Shown piece after piece: positions 32,362 to 41,073 of a stretch of 64,000 nt of DNA. The DNA is from Fomitopsis serialis (Eukaryota; Basidiomycota; Agaricomycetes; Polyporales; Fomitopsidaceae): the NCBI RefSeq assembly GCF_022376445.1, contig NW_025955046.1, positions 103,442 through 167,441 on the forward strand. Reading direction: 5' to 3'. Position 1 is the first letter of the stretch. Each line of letters opens with the position of its first letter. Below the pieces are notes generated by a model, which saw nothing but the letters and a program-made list of their open reading frames with translations, did no database searches and had not been told where the DNA came from. Position numbers and translations under genes: made by a program.

Positions 32362-35300
32362 ATGCCTTCTCCCAGCTGGCTGGCCTGCTCCGAATGGCGA
32401 GCACTATCACCAATTCGGGCCCCCGCGCCAGCTCACAGCTCGCGCGCCTACAGCGCCCAACCCTACGCCTCGGTGATCGCGCCTCGAGGCTCTCAACCTC
32501 TCCCTCTCGCCACCTGCGGCCCAGGATCTCCTGCTGCGCGGTCCGAGCCCATTCGGAGACCCGTGGGAGTTCCATCCCCGCGGGAGCGCCCAGACGCGTC
32601 GCGCGCTGAGTCGCTCGCTCAACGCGTCGACCTCGCTCCTCCTTCCATCTCGCGCTTCAACTCCCCCGCTACCCTCCGACCCACTCTCGCGGACAGCCCG
32701 CAAGATGAGTATCGAGCCGCGCGAAGTATTCACGCGCTCGGTACAAATAGCTGCCCCGCCGCGGACGGCTCAAGGCCAGAGGTCGGACGACCGCACGCCC
32801 ATCCTCCGCGCGACGGCAAGACCGACGCGCCAATACTTACGCCAAGGCCCAGGCAAGAGGCCCTATCCTCGGCGCGGACGACCGACGAGCAGCTCACCTG
32901 CAAGCCCAACGACCAGGTCGTCCCAACGCGAGCAAGGCCGAGCGCACACGAAGCCCCACCGGCCCCGCGGTCAGCCGACGCGTCGCTCGCCCGGAGAATC
33001 GACTCGCAAGACGCGTCGATCCGCGCGTTAGGATGCCCGGAGGACGCCCCGGCCCGTTCAAGCACAAACTACCGCGGAGGGACGAGGTGGGAGGTCGACA
33101 GAGAGGCAAGAAGAGTCAAGCCGACTCCTGTGAGTACTGCCGCTCGTCTCCCTCCACTGCCCTCTCCCTCTTCTGCGTGCCATGCGCCTCCGGCTCCGTC
33201 CTCTCCGCTTCCATCTATCACGCCCGCGCCCTCTCTCCACGCCCAACCCTCCATCTCGCGCCTTGGCTCTACCGCTATCCGCCGACCCTCTCACGCGAGC
33301 GACCCTCAAGACGAATATCGAGCCGAGTGGAACGTCCGCTCGCTCGATACCAGTGGTCGCCCAGCCATCGTCAGCTCAAGGCCCGAGGTCGTGCAACCAC
33401 ACGCCCGACCTCTGCGCGATAGCGAGTCCCACGCGCCGAGGTCCCGACAGGAGGTTCCGCCCTCGGCACGGACGAGCGGAGCGCAGCACGCCTGCAAGCC
33501 CGACGGTCATGCCGTCCCGACGCGCGCGAGAGCAGCCACGCAGGACTTGCAGACGAACGGCGCGTCCCGCGCCTGCAAGACAGCCCCGCTAGACGCGTCG
33601 ACGTGCCCGACCAGGCACCCAAGGGATGCACGGACGATCGCGCGGACGAGTCACCGCGAAGAGACGAGCAGAGAGGTCGATGGACAGGGATTAGGAGTCA
33701 GGCTGACTCCGGTGAGTACCACCGTCCATCTACCACCATCGCCCTCTCCCTCTTCAACGCGCTATGCGCCCTCTACTTCGCCCTCTCCGCGTCCACCTTC
33801 CGCCCGCGCGCCCTCATTCGATGCACCTGCCTCCTCGCTCCACCCTCGTCCATCCGCCGCCGCCCTTCCGCTGCTCCCTCCTGCATTCGCCGCCCATCCG
33901 TCACCGCCTTCCATCTCCGGCTTTCCGTCGCGCGAGGAAAGTGCGGCTCTCGTCCGTGCGCATCACGCCAGGGAGACGGCTGCGGCTGAACGGGCGGCGT
34001 TCGCACAAAGGTATGGGAAGGACACCCCGTCCATCCCTCTCCTCGGCAACCCATCCTTCGACCTGGTGCCCTCACACTCGCTTGACGCGCCTGCGCCCTC
34101 CCGGCTCGACCTCTCGACCTCTATCCATACGCCTCCCGCGGGCAGCCTGCAACATGAGTACCGAGCCGTGCGAACTCTTCGCTCGCTCGGTACAAGTGGT
34201 TGTCCCGCCGTCGACGGCTCAAGGCCAGAGGTCGAGCAACGACCCGTCCAATCTCTGCACAACGGCAAGCTCAACGCGTCTACGCCTACGCCACGGCTTC
34301 GACAGGAAGCCCCGTCCACTGCGCGGACGATCGACGCGCAACGCACCTACAAGTCCGACGAACAGGCCGCCCCTACGCGCGCAAGAGCGAGCACAGACAA
34401 GGCCCCGCAAGACTTGCAGATTAACGCCCGCGCGCCGTCCGCTCGCAAGTCCGCCGAGCCGACTTCGCTAGAGCTGTTCGAGATGGGCATAGAGGCTGCG
34501 CGCCGATCACTCGCGAGGACGAGCAGCTGCGAAGGACCATCCAAGAGTCCACGCGGTACGACTCGGACGGAGATTGAGCGAGGCAGAGGGGAGAATCGAG
34601 TCGCAGAGACTCCGGTGAGCCGGTCTATCCCTCTACTTTCTCCCTCTGCTCCTCTACACACACGTTACGCGCCCCCGTCCTCGTCCAACGCATCCACGGC
34701 CTCTCAGACTCGCGCCTACTCGCTCGCACGTCCGCCAGCACCCTTCACGCGCGGTGGCCTCGCCTCGCCGATCACTCCAAGCCCGGCTACGCCTCCTGGC
34801 CATGTCCCCTCATCCGCGTCTACGCTCTCACAGCACGCCCTCTCGACCTCTAGCAGTACCGCTCACACGGACGGTCGGCAAGACAAGTACCAGGCCGTGT
34901 GGAACGTCCGCGCGCCTGGTACCCACCCTGCCGTCTCCGTCCCGTCACTCGAGACCGAGCCATTCTGTGATGGCGAAGCTGTCCCGCCCACGCGTGCATC
35001 AAAGTCCCGCAAGGAAGTGCCCTCAGCAGCGCGGACGGACGACCTACGACGCGCCTGCACGTCGGATGTGCAAGCCCAGTCAACCCACGCCGAGACTTAT
35101 AGGGGAAGCGTCCCGCTCGGCCCTTCAGTGAACAGCCCCGAACAATCGAGCGGGGGGCACCAGAGCTCGAACCAGAGGGATGGCCAAGGAGAGGAACGGG
35201 TCGAATCGACTCCGGTGAGCTTCGCTATCCCTCGCCTCTCATCCTCCTCTCCTCCCTCTCGTACTACGCCTCTCCGCTCGTCCGACACACCTCCACCCGA

Positions 35301-38300
35301 CGCACCCTCGGCCTCGCCCGCCTTCATCCGTCCACCGTCGCCCGACTCGCACGTCAAACGCTCAGCGACCTCTCTGTCGACATCGACGCTCCACCCACCG
35401 GTCATGCAACGAGCGGAGGGAACGTCCCTCCCTCGACGCAACCTCCGAACCGATCCATCGTCGCTCGACGCGTTACCACTCGCGTCCCCGTGTTCTCTCA
35501 GCTCCCTGGCTGCCGACTCGCGTTCGACCCCCGTGGGCATCACTTCCGAGGACGAAGCCACGCCTATCACTAGGACAAGCAGACTGGAAGACCTGAGTCG
35601 GGGGCACCTCAGCACGAGCGTACGAGGTCAGGAAGTCAGGAGAGAAGAGACACGAGTCGGGTCGACTCTGGTGAGCATCCCCATCCGTCTCCCTCCTCCT
35701 TCCTCGACTTCACACCCTCGCTCCGCGCCCTCTACTCCGCGCCCTCCACGCCCGCGTTCCGCACCGGTGCCCTCGAACTGCACGCGCCCGTTCGACGGGT
35801 CCACGCGCCCGTCCGTTCGCTCGTCCGGCACATCCATGTCCTTGACCGACTCGCCGGCGCAATCCGTTGGCTTGCCTAGAACCCCGCCGCCCGACTCGCG
35901 ATCGACCTCAGTCGATACCACCCGCAAGGACGAACTACAAGGAGAGTACCGGACCGTGTGGAATGTCCGCGCGTCCGGTTACAACCTTGCAGCCTCGAAC
36001 GACACGCCGTCTTTCTCGCGACTCGACCACTCTGCGACCTCCAAGGTCCTGCCCGTGGACGACTTGCTGAGCGAGTACCAGGCTGTGTGGACTCTTCGCG
36101 CGCCTGGTACAGCAGCCAGCTTGATGCTCGAGGTCGAGCAACCCCATGGTAGCGAAGCCGGCACGCCGACGCGTACACCAAGGCTCCCGACGCGTGCAAG
36201 GGCAAGCGAAGACGATATGCCCACGCATCCGTCCATTCCACACTCGCGCTCCGCACTTCTGCCCTCGAACTGCACGCCCCTGTTCGACGCGTCCACGCAC
36301 TCGTCCCCTCGCTCGTCCGACACATCCGCGTCCTCGGCCTCACCCGTCTCCCTCAGTCCACCATCGCCCGAGTCACGCCCGAGTCACTCGACCTCGACCG
36401 GATCTATTCGCGCGGACGGCTTACAGGGCGAATACCGGACCGCGTGGAACCTCCGCGCGTCCAGTAACGACCTCGCGGCTTCAGACGCAGTTGTCAACAC
36501 AGCAGCTAAGTCGTCACCAGCCGAAGATGAGCAAGTGGCATCGTTTCGCGCAGAGACACTCGAGGACGGGGCCTCGCCTGTCACTAAGGCAAGCCGACAA
36601 GAAAGCTTGAGTGGGGGGCACCTTCAAGTTGGCACGAGCGAGCGAGGTCAGGAAGTCCGGAAAGAAGAGACACGAGTCGAATCGACTCTGGTAAGCACTA
36701 CCGTCCCTTGCCGTTCCTCTTCTCCATCCTCGCCCAATACGCCTTCATCCTCGAATGCACCTCGCCTCCACCCCCCGTTCGCCGCGTCTCATCCTCCACT
36801 CCTTCGCGTGGAACTTGCGTCCCCGTCCCTCGCATCTGCGCCACTCGAACATTCAGTCTCGCCGCCTCTCAGTGCGCCGCCACCCGACTCACGTTCGACC
36901 CTCGAGAGCGCCACTTCCGAGGACGACCCACAAGGAGAACACTGGGCCGTGTGGAACGTCCGCGCGCCCAGTAAACTCCCCGTCCTCGCCGTCCCCACGT
37001 TCGAGGTCGAACGAACACATGCCCGCCTTCGGAGCGATCGCGAGACTGACGCGTTGACTCGCACGTCCAGGCGCTCCGATGAAGTCCCACGTAACCCGAA
37101 GACGAGCCAGCCCGGACTCGCAAGTGGGGGGCCACCAAGCGTTACAGGTGTGAATGCAGACAGAGGGGGTAGGGGAGTCGGGAACACCCGACCTCCGTCC
37201 TGGTCTGACATGCCTGCGTTCCCACCCGCATCTCCATCGCTACCTTTGCACTCAGGTCACCGGTCCGCCCTCGGAGTCAATCACACGGAAGACCCGCAAG
37301 ACGAGCACTGGGCCGTGCGGAACCGCCGCACGCCTGGTAGTGACTCCGCTGTCGTCGGGCCATCGCTCGAAGTCGAGCATCCTCGGAGCAATATCGAGGC
37401 TTCGATTGCCGCGCCGACGGGCAACACATTGCATGCTCGCAATAACGCCCCACAAGTCACGACGACCTGCGCAAGGGCAGGCGAAGCTCCAAGCCCTACC
37501 GGCACGAGCAACAAAGTGCAAACATCCAGGGAGTGGGTGGATGTCAGTCGGCCGAGCAGGGATATCAATGAGGGACAAAGGCGAAGAATAGCAGAGATTG
37601 CGAGTACTCCAATCGAACAACCGTCGCCGTCTCCCTCTCCCTGCTCGCGTCCGACGCACCCGTCTGTTTCCGACACGTCCACGTCCTCACTGAGCGAGTA
37701 CTGGGCTGCGTGGAGTCGCCGCGCGCCCGGTACAGCAACCGGCTCAACAAGTAAAGTTGAACAGCCCACCGTCCAAGGAGCGACAGCACACGCAGGCACC
37801 AAAGAGGAGGACCCCTCTTCCATTGCGAGGACGATCAGACGAGAAGGGTCACGAAAGGAAGTATCAGGAGCAAGACCACTGGACTACGAGGTCAACGAGC
37901 AGGAGACACGAGTCGTGACGACCGCTTCTGCTGCGTTACAGCCCTCCCGCTGCATGCCCTCGTCTTCCGGGAGCAGCGGTCGACCCCTTCGACCCTGCTC
38001 TCCACTCTCGCGGGCTGCGCACGCGTCCTCTCTCGAGCGCCCGATGCTCTCACCTACACCGCCGTGTGGCTCGTCCCCGCCCTCTCCTTCCATCTCGGTG
38101 TCCGTCTCACGTCTTGGTCGCCTCGCTACCCATGGAACCTCTCCCGCGGACGACCCTTCGGACGAAGACTGGACCGTGAGGAATGTCCGCACGTCCAGTA
38201 CTCGCTCCGCACTTCCGTCCTCGTCTGTGCTTCAGCCCGACGCATCCACGTCCCTGCCGTGTACCATCTCGCCCGCGCCGCGACCGTCACGCCGCTCCAC

Positions 38301-39720
38301 CTCTTCCAGTACGCCATCATCTCCCTCGCACGTGGGTCACTCGGCGACCTCAAAGGTCTTGTGCACGAACATCCCGCTGAGTGATTACTGGGCTGCGTGG
38401 ACTCGCCGCGCGCCTGGTACAACCGCCAACTCAGAGCGCGAAGCCGAGTGCCCCAAGAGCGAAGTCGAGGCTACACCGGCTGCGCAGATGAATGGCGTGT
38501 CGCACGTCGCCGAGACCGTCCCACAAGTCACGCTGACGTGCGCAGAAGCACACAAGGACGTCTCGTTAAGCGAGTACTGGGCAGCGTGGAGTCGCCGCGC
38601 GCCTAGTACAGCAAACAGCTCGACGAGCGAAGTCGAGCAGCCAAGCAGCCAAGCTGCAGAGGCACGCGCAGGTGCCGACGAGGAGGACTCCGGGTCAATC
38701 GCGAGGACGAACGGATGCAAAGGATCGCGATGGGAAGTGCCAGGAGCGAGGACCCTAAGCTGGGAGGTCGACAGGCAGGAGACGCGAGTCAAGACGACCG
38801 CGGTAAGTCTTCCTATCCGTCAACCCTCCCCACCCTCGCCAGCGTCTCCGCCGCCGACCTCGTTCCTCGGTCTTCCCTCGGCCTTCGGAACCTCTTGTGC
38901 GGATGGCTTGCAAGACGAACTTCGGGCTGTGCGAGACCACCGCACGCCCAGTAGTTGCTCCGAGCACCCGCCTTCGTTTGGCATGCAAGCTTCCACGTCC
39001 GCGTCTCCGTCGCCGCCTTCGCGCCTTGGCGTGTCCACGACTCTTGGAGCCAATATCGCGGACGACCCTTCGGACGAGGGCTGGACCGTGCGGAACGTCC
39101 GCACGTCCAGTATCCATGTTTCATCATATGATCATGCTTCGCGTCCGCCCTCATCTTCCGAGAGCAGCGGTCGACCCCTTCGACCCTGCTCTCCACTCCC
39201 GTGGGCCGCACACACGTCCTCTCTCGACGTCGACTGTATGTCCCTCAATTGTGACCATCACGTCCCATTAAGCTCGACGGCGAGCTTGGAGGATCCCTCT
39301 CGTCGTGCCTCTCCATCCATGCTTGACCTATTCAAGCCAGTGTATGATCGAGACACGTGTACAGCCTCGTCTGCACAGTTCAGCTCAGCTGTCTCGCCTT
39401 CATCCTCGCCGCGCGTTTCCTCGCCTGCAACTCCATTGCCGCCTTTGTGCCTTGGCATTTCCAGGACTCCCGGAACCGATCTCGCAGATGACCCTTCGGA
39501 CGAGGGCCGGACTGCGCGGAACTGCTGCGCCTCCAGTGCTCACTATCTGACCTCGTCAGCGCCCCAGCTCAACTCGCCCACGTCGACGCATGATTGCTGT
39601 GAGGATGCAGACTCGTCGGTGCGAGCTGCGCTGACTCCTTCCCGCTTGTTGTGTGGCGACACCTCGCTCTCGTCCACCTTGCCCTCCTCGAATTCATCAT
39701 CTTCCGAGAGCAGTGGTTGA
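32362..39720 (+). CDS. Giant Pro/Ser/Arg-rich modular ORF of the LTR element
   Basis: About 2,452 codons from the first ATG at 32362 (the frame is open from 32272), with no recognised domain. Composition is dominated by Ser, Pro, Arg, Ala and Thr. A short motif of the type D-x-Q-D-E-Y-R-A-V-W-N-V-R-A-P-G-T recurs about sixteen times in degenerate form, for example near 32700, 33300, 34150, 34880, 35940, 36070, 36430, 36930, 37300, 37695, 38155, 38385, 38570, 38920, 39065 and 39490. A second motif, E-x-R-V-x-x-T-x-V-S, recurs at least seven times. Other frames on both strands close every 60 to 140 codons, so the openness is real coding signal or the result of extreme composition. The TGA at 39718 interrupts the frame; the same frame resumes to 40092. 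Possible roles include a structural Gag-like or filamentous protein (inference only). Confidence 0.6.
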   Translation: MPSPSWLACSEWRALSPIRAPAPAHSSRAYSAQPYASVIAPRGSQPLPLATCGPGSPAARSEPIRRPVGVPSPRERPDASRAESLAQRVDLAPPSISRFNSPATLRPTLADSPQDEYRAARSIHALGTNSCPAADGSRPEVGRPHAHPPRDGKTDAPILTPRPRQEALSSARTTDEQLTCKPNDQVVPTRARPSAHEAPPAPRSADASLARRIDSQDASIRALGCPEDAPARSSTNYRGGTRWEVDREARRVKPTPVSTAARLPPLPSPSSACHAPPAPSSPLPSITPAPSLHAQPSISRLGSTAIRRPSHASDPQDEYRAEWNVRSLDTSGRPAIVSSRPEVVQPHARPLRDSESHAPRSRQEVPPSARTSGAQHACKPDGHAVPTRARAATQDLQTNGASRACKTAPLDASTCPTRHPRDARTIARTSHREETSREVDGQGLGVRLTPVSTTVHLPPSPSPSSTRYAPSTSPSPRPPSARAPSFDAPASSLHPRPSAAALPLLPPAFAAHPSPPSISGFPSREESAALVRAHHARETAAAERAAFAQRYGKDTPSIPLLGNPSFDLVPSHSLDAPAPSRLDLSTSIHTPPAGSLQHEYRAVRTLRSLGTSGCPAVDGSRPEVEQRPVQSLHNGKLNASTPTPRLRQEAPSTARTIDAQRTYKSDEQAAPTRARASTDKAPQDLQINARAPSARKSAEPTSLELFEMGIEAARRSLARTSSCEGPSKSPRGTTRTEIERGRGENRVAETPVSRSIPLLSPSAPLHTRYAPPSSSNASTASQTRAYSLARPPAPFTRGGLASPITPSPATPPGHVPSSASTLSQHALSTSSSTAHTDGRQDKYQAVWNVRAPGTHPAVSVPSLETEPFCDGEAVPPTRASKSRKEVPSAARTDDLRRACTSDVQAQSTHAETYRGSVPLGPSVNSPEQSSGGHQSSNQRDGQGEERVESTPVSFAIPRLSSSSPPSRTTPLRSSDTPPPDAPSASPAFIRPPSPDSHVKRSATSLSTSTLHPPVMQRAEGTSLPRRNLRTDPSSLDALPLASPCSLSSLAADSRSTPVGITSEDEATPITRTSRLEDLSRGHLSTSVRGQEVRREETRVGSTLVSIPIRLPPPSSTSHPRSAPSTPRPPRPRSAPVPSNCTRPFDGSTRPSVRSSGTSMSLTDSPAQSVGLPRTPPPDSRSTSVDTTRKDELQGEYRTVWNVRASGYNLAASNDTPSFSRLDHSATSKVLPVDDLLSEYQAVWTLRAPGTAASLMLEVEQPHGSEAGTPTRTPRLPTRARASEDDMPTHPSIPHSRSALLPSNCTPLFDASTHSSPRSSDTSASSASPVSLSPPSPESRPSHSTSTGSIRADGLQGEYRTAWNLRASSNDLAASDAVVNTAAKSSPAEDEQVASFRAETLEDGASPVTKASRQESLSGGHLQVGTSERGQEVRKEETRVESTLVSTTVPCRSSSPSSPNTPSSSNAPRLHPPFAASHPPLLRVELASPSLASAPLEHSVSPPLSAPPPDSRSTLESATSEDDPQGEHWAVWNVRAPSKLPVLAVPTFEVERTHARLRSDRETDALTRTSRRSDEVPRNPKTSQPGLASGGPPSVTGVNADRGGRGVGNTRPPSWSDMPAFPPASPSLPLHSGHRSALGVNHTEDPQDEHWAVRNRRTPGSDSAVVGPSLEVEHPRSNIEASIAAPTGNTLHARNNAPQVTTTCARAGEAPSPTGTSNKVQTSREWVDVSRPSRDINEGQRRRIAEIASTPIEQPSPSPSPCSRPTHPSVSDTSTSSLSEYWAAWSRRAPGTATGSTSKVEQPTVQGATAHAGTKEEDPSSIARTIRREGSRKEVSGARPLDYEVNEQETRVVTTASAALQPSRCMPSSSGSSGRPLRPCSPLSRAAHASSLERPMLSPTPPCGSSPPSPSISVSVSRLGRLATHGTSPADDPSDEDWTVRNVRTSSTRSALPSSSVLQPDASTSLPCTISPAPRPSRRSTSSSTPSSPSHVGHSATSKVLCTNIPLSDYWAAWTRRAPGTTANSEREAECPKSEVEATPAAQMNGVSHVAETVPQVTLTCAEAHKDVSLSEYWAAWSRRAPSTANSSTSEVEQPSSQAAEARAGADEEDSGSIARTNGCKGSRWEVPGARTLSWEVDRQETRVKTTAVSLPIRQPSPPSPASPPPTSFLGLPSAFGTSCADGLQDELRAVRDHRTPSSCSEHPPSFGMQASTSASPSPPSRLGVSTTLGANIADDPSDEGWTVRNVRTSSIHVSSYDHASRPPSSSESSGRPLRPCSPLPWAAHTSSLDVDCMSLNCDHHVPLSSTASLEDPSRRASPSMLDLFKPVYDRDTCTASSAQFSSAVSPSSSPRVSSPATPLPPLCLGISRTPGTDLADDPSDEGRTARNCCASSAHYLTSSAPQLNSPTSTHDCCEDADSSVRAALTPSRLLCGDTSLSSTLPSSNSSSSESSG

Positions 39721-39744
39721 CTTCTTCGACCCTGCTCTCCACTC

Positions 39745-40092
39745 TTGTGTTCCATGCATGTGCCTGCTCTCAATGTAAACTCAATGTCCCTTGATCATGA
39801 CTGTTGTGTTCCACCAAGCTCGGTACCATCTCTCTCGGCTTTCGACAATGAGGATGTGTGGAACGTCCGCACTCCTCGTAGTCCGCCCCCATTGAGTTCG
39901 GCCCCTGCACGCTACAAGCCAATCAGCTTCAGCCCACTCTATTGCACGCACAGGAAAGCCTGGGAACGAACTGTCTACAACAAATCCCCAGCAGCACTAG
40001 CAGCACTTGCACATGCACGGTGGCAAATAGAGGAGGCGATACAAGTGTCGGATGCCTACGACAAGGAATGCCTACGCAATAGAGGCAGATAA
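39745..40092 (+). CDS. 3' continuation of the giant ORF after an in-frame TGA
   Basis: This frame is in register with the giant ORF, separated only by the TGA at 39718-39720. It carries one more copy of the W-motif (DNEDVWNVRTPRS) and then the only complex, non-repetitive part: YCTHRKAWERTVYNKSPAALAALAHARW..EEAIQVSDAYDKECL. That segment looks like a genuine helical domain. It was probably the C-terminus of the full protein before the stop arose, or is reached by readthrough. I do not recognise the domain. Confidence 0.5.
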   Translation: MCSMHVPALNVNSMSLDHDCCVPPSSVPSLSAFDNEDVWNVRTPRSPPPLSSAPARYKPISFSPLYCTHRKAWERTVYNKSPAALAALAHARWQIEEAIQVSDAYDKECLRNRGR

Positions 40093-40279
40093 AGCCCAGC
40101 CCACCCACCCTCACTACTATTCTACCCTTACCTGCTACCATCCCCTCTGCTCTACGGAATCTCGAGCCGAACCTCACCACCGGATTGCTCCGACTCGGGA
40201 TTGGGGGGCAGGGGGTAGGGGAGGATAGGGAGGTCCACCGAGCCTAGCCTACCTTAGCCCTTGGCATATCCATGCCTTC

Positions 40280-40425
40280 TGCGAGGATGATAGCTTGGGA
40301 CGCGGTACACGCAGGACAGCGCATCCTCGGCATGGCGACTATGGTGCAACCGGGATGCCTGCGAGGATGACCGCTCGGGATGCGATACATGCGGCACAGC
40401 TCAGCCTCTGCATGGCGGAGCCTTC
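40280..40425 (+). repeat. Imperfect 80 bp tandem duplication
   Basis: Two copies beginning TGCGAGGATGA at 40280 and 40360 and sharing GGCATGGCG or GCATGGCG near their ends, with many substitutions between them. Confidence 0.7.
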
Positions 40426-40549
40426 TAGATGCAGTTTTACTGCCCAAAAAATTTTCCTTTCTATGCTCCTTCTCCTTTCCACTCCATGTCCACATCTACT
40501 TCTTCTGAGCCCTCACCTCATCATTCATACCCACACTATACACTTCATA

Positions 40550-40560
40550 ATGGGGGGCTC
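40550..40560 (+). promoter_or_regulatory. Possible polypurine tract
   Basis: AATGGGGGGCTC abuts the right LTR. The purine run is short and followed by CTC, so the call is tentative. Confidence 0.35.
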
Positions 40561-41068
40561 TGTTACGGATAGATAACCCATTATCTGTCCATTAGATTAG
40601 ATTATGAACCGATAGTGTACATCTCATCTTATCTCAATGTACCTAGCCACCTGACTTCCATTTTGGGAAGTAATCTACTCTTCTACCTGAACTACCACCT
40701 CGTCCGAGTGCGAACTCTTCGCGCCGTCCGAGTTAGTTCCCCTGTCCTCGGCTAGGCTCGTCGCCCCGCCTAGGAACTCCCCTCGGCTTAGGCTCGTCGC
40801 CTTCGCCTTGGACCCCTCCTCGACCTGGCCCAACAGCCCGTCTAGGACTCCCCACTTGGCCCAGCTCGTCGCTGGCAACCAAGGACCTCTCCGCGCTCCC
40901 GAATAGCAAGGCTCGTCGCCCTGCTAACGACCCTAGCAGGTACTCCTCACCCTGCTCACGACCCCGAGATCCTCCTTTCCCCCCTGGTCGCGTCGCGACC
41001 ACCAACCATTAGGTTCACGAGGCAGCCCGGCCCCTGAATCTAGGGTTCCGAGCCCACGAGCCCTAACA
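40561..41068 (+). repeat. 3' long terminal repeat
   Basis: 508 bp, direct repeat of the 5' LTR at a constant offset of 8,831 bases; no difference noticed. Confidence 0.93.
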
Positions 41069-41073
41069 GCATC
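41069..41073 (+). repeat. Target site duplication GCATC, right copy
   Basis: Matches 31725-31729. Removing the element and one copy restores an uninterrupted exon of the host gene. Confidence 0.9.

Larger units (their letters stand above)
40093..40560 (+). other. 3' untranslated part of the LTR element
   Basis: Holds a G-rich quadruplex-like run at about 40202-40230, an imperfect 80 bp tandem duplication (starts at 40280 and 40360, each with TGCGAGGATGA), a T-rich patch near 40448, and ends with ATGGGGGGCTC against the right LTR. Confidence 0.6.
31730..41068 (+). mobile_element. 9.3 kb LTR retroelement without recognisable gag-pol, carrying one giant ORF
   Basis: Bounded by direct LTRs of 508 bp (31730-32237 and 40561-41068) that begin TGTTACGG and end CTAACA, with GCATC duplicated at both sides. 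The first internal bases (TTGGTGGACATTC) could be a primer binding site for an unidentified tRNA. A short G-rich tract (ATGGGGGG) lies just before the right LTR as a possible polypurine tract. The 8.3 kb interior holds no reverse transcriptase (no YxDD), integrase, RNase H or protease motif; it holds a giant low-complexity frame. It is therefore non-autonomous and must have been mobilised by another element (inference). No difference between the LTRs was noticed, which implies very recent insertion. Confidence 0.9.

Noticed and set aside
32354..39773. Many antisense and alternate-frame ORFs of 60 to 180 codons inside the giant ORF
   Set aside because: They are shadows of a C-rich, stop-poor coding strand; all are short relative to the 2,450-codon frame and none has a coherent composition or domain.
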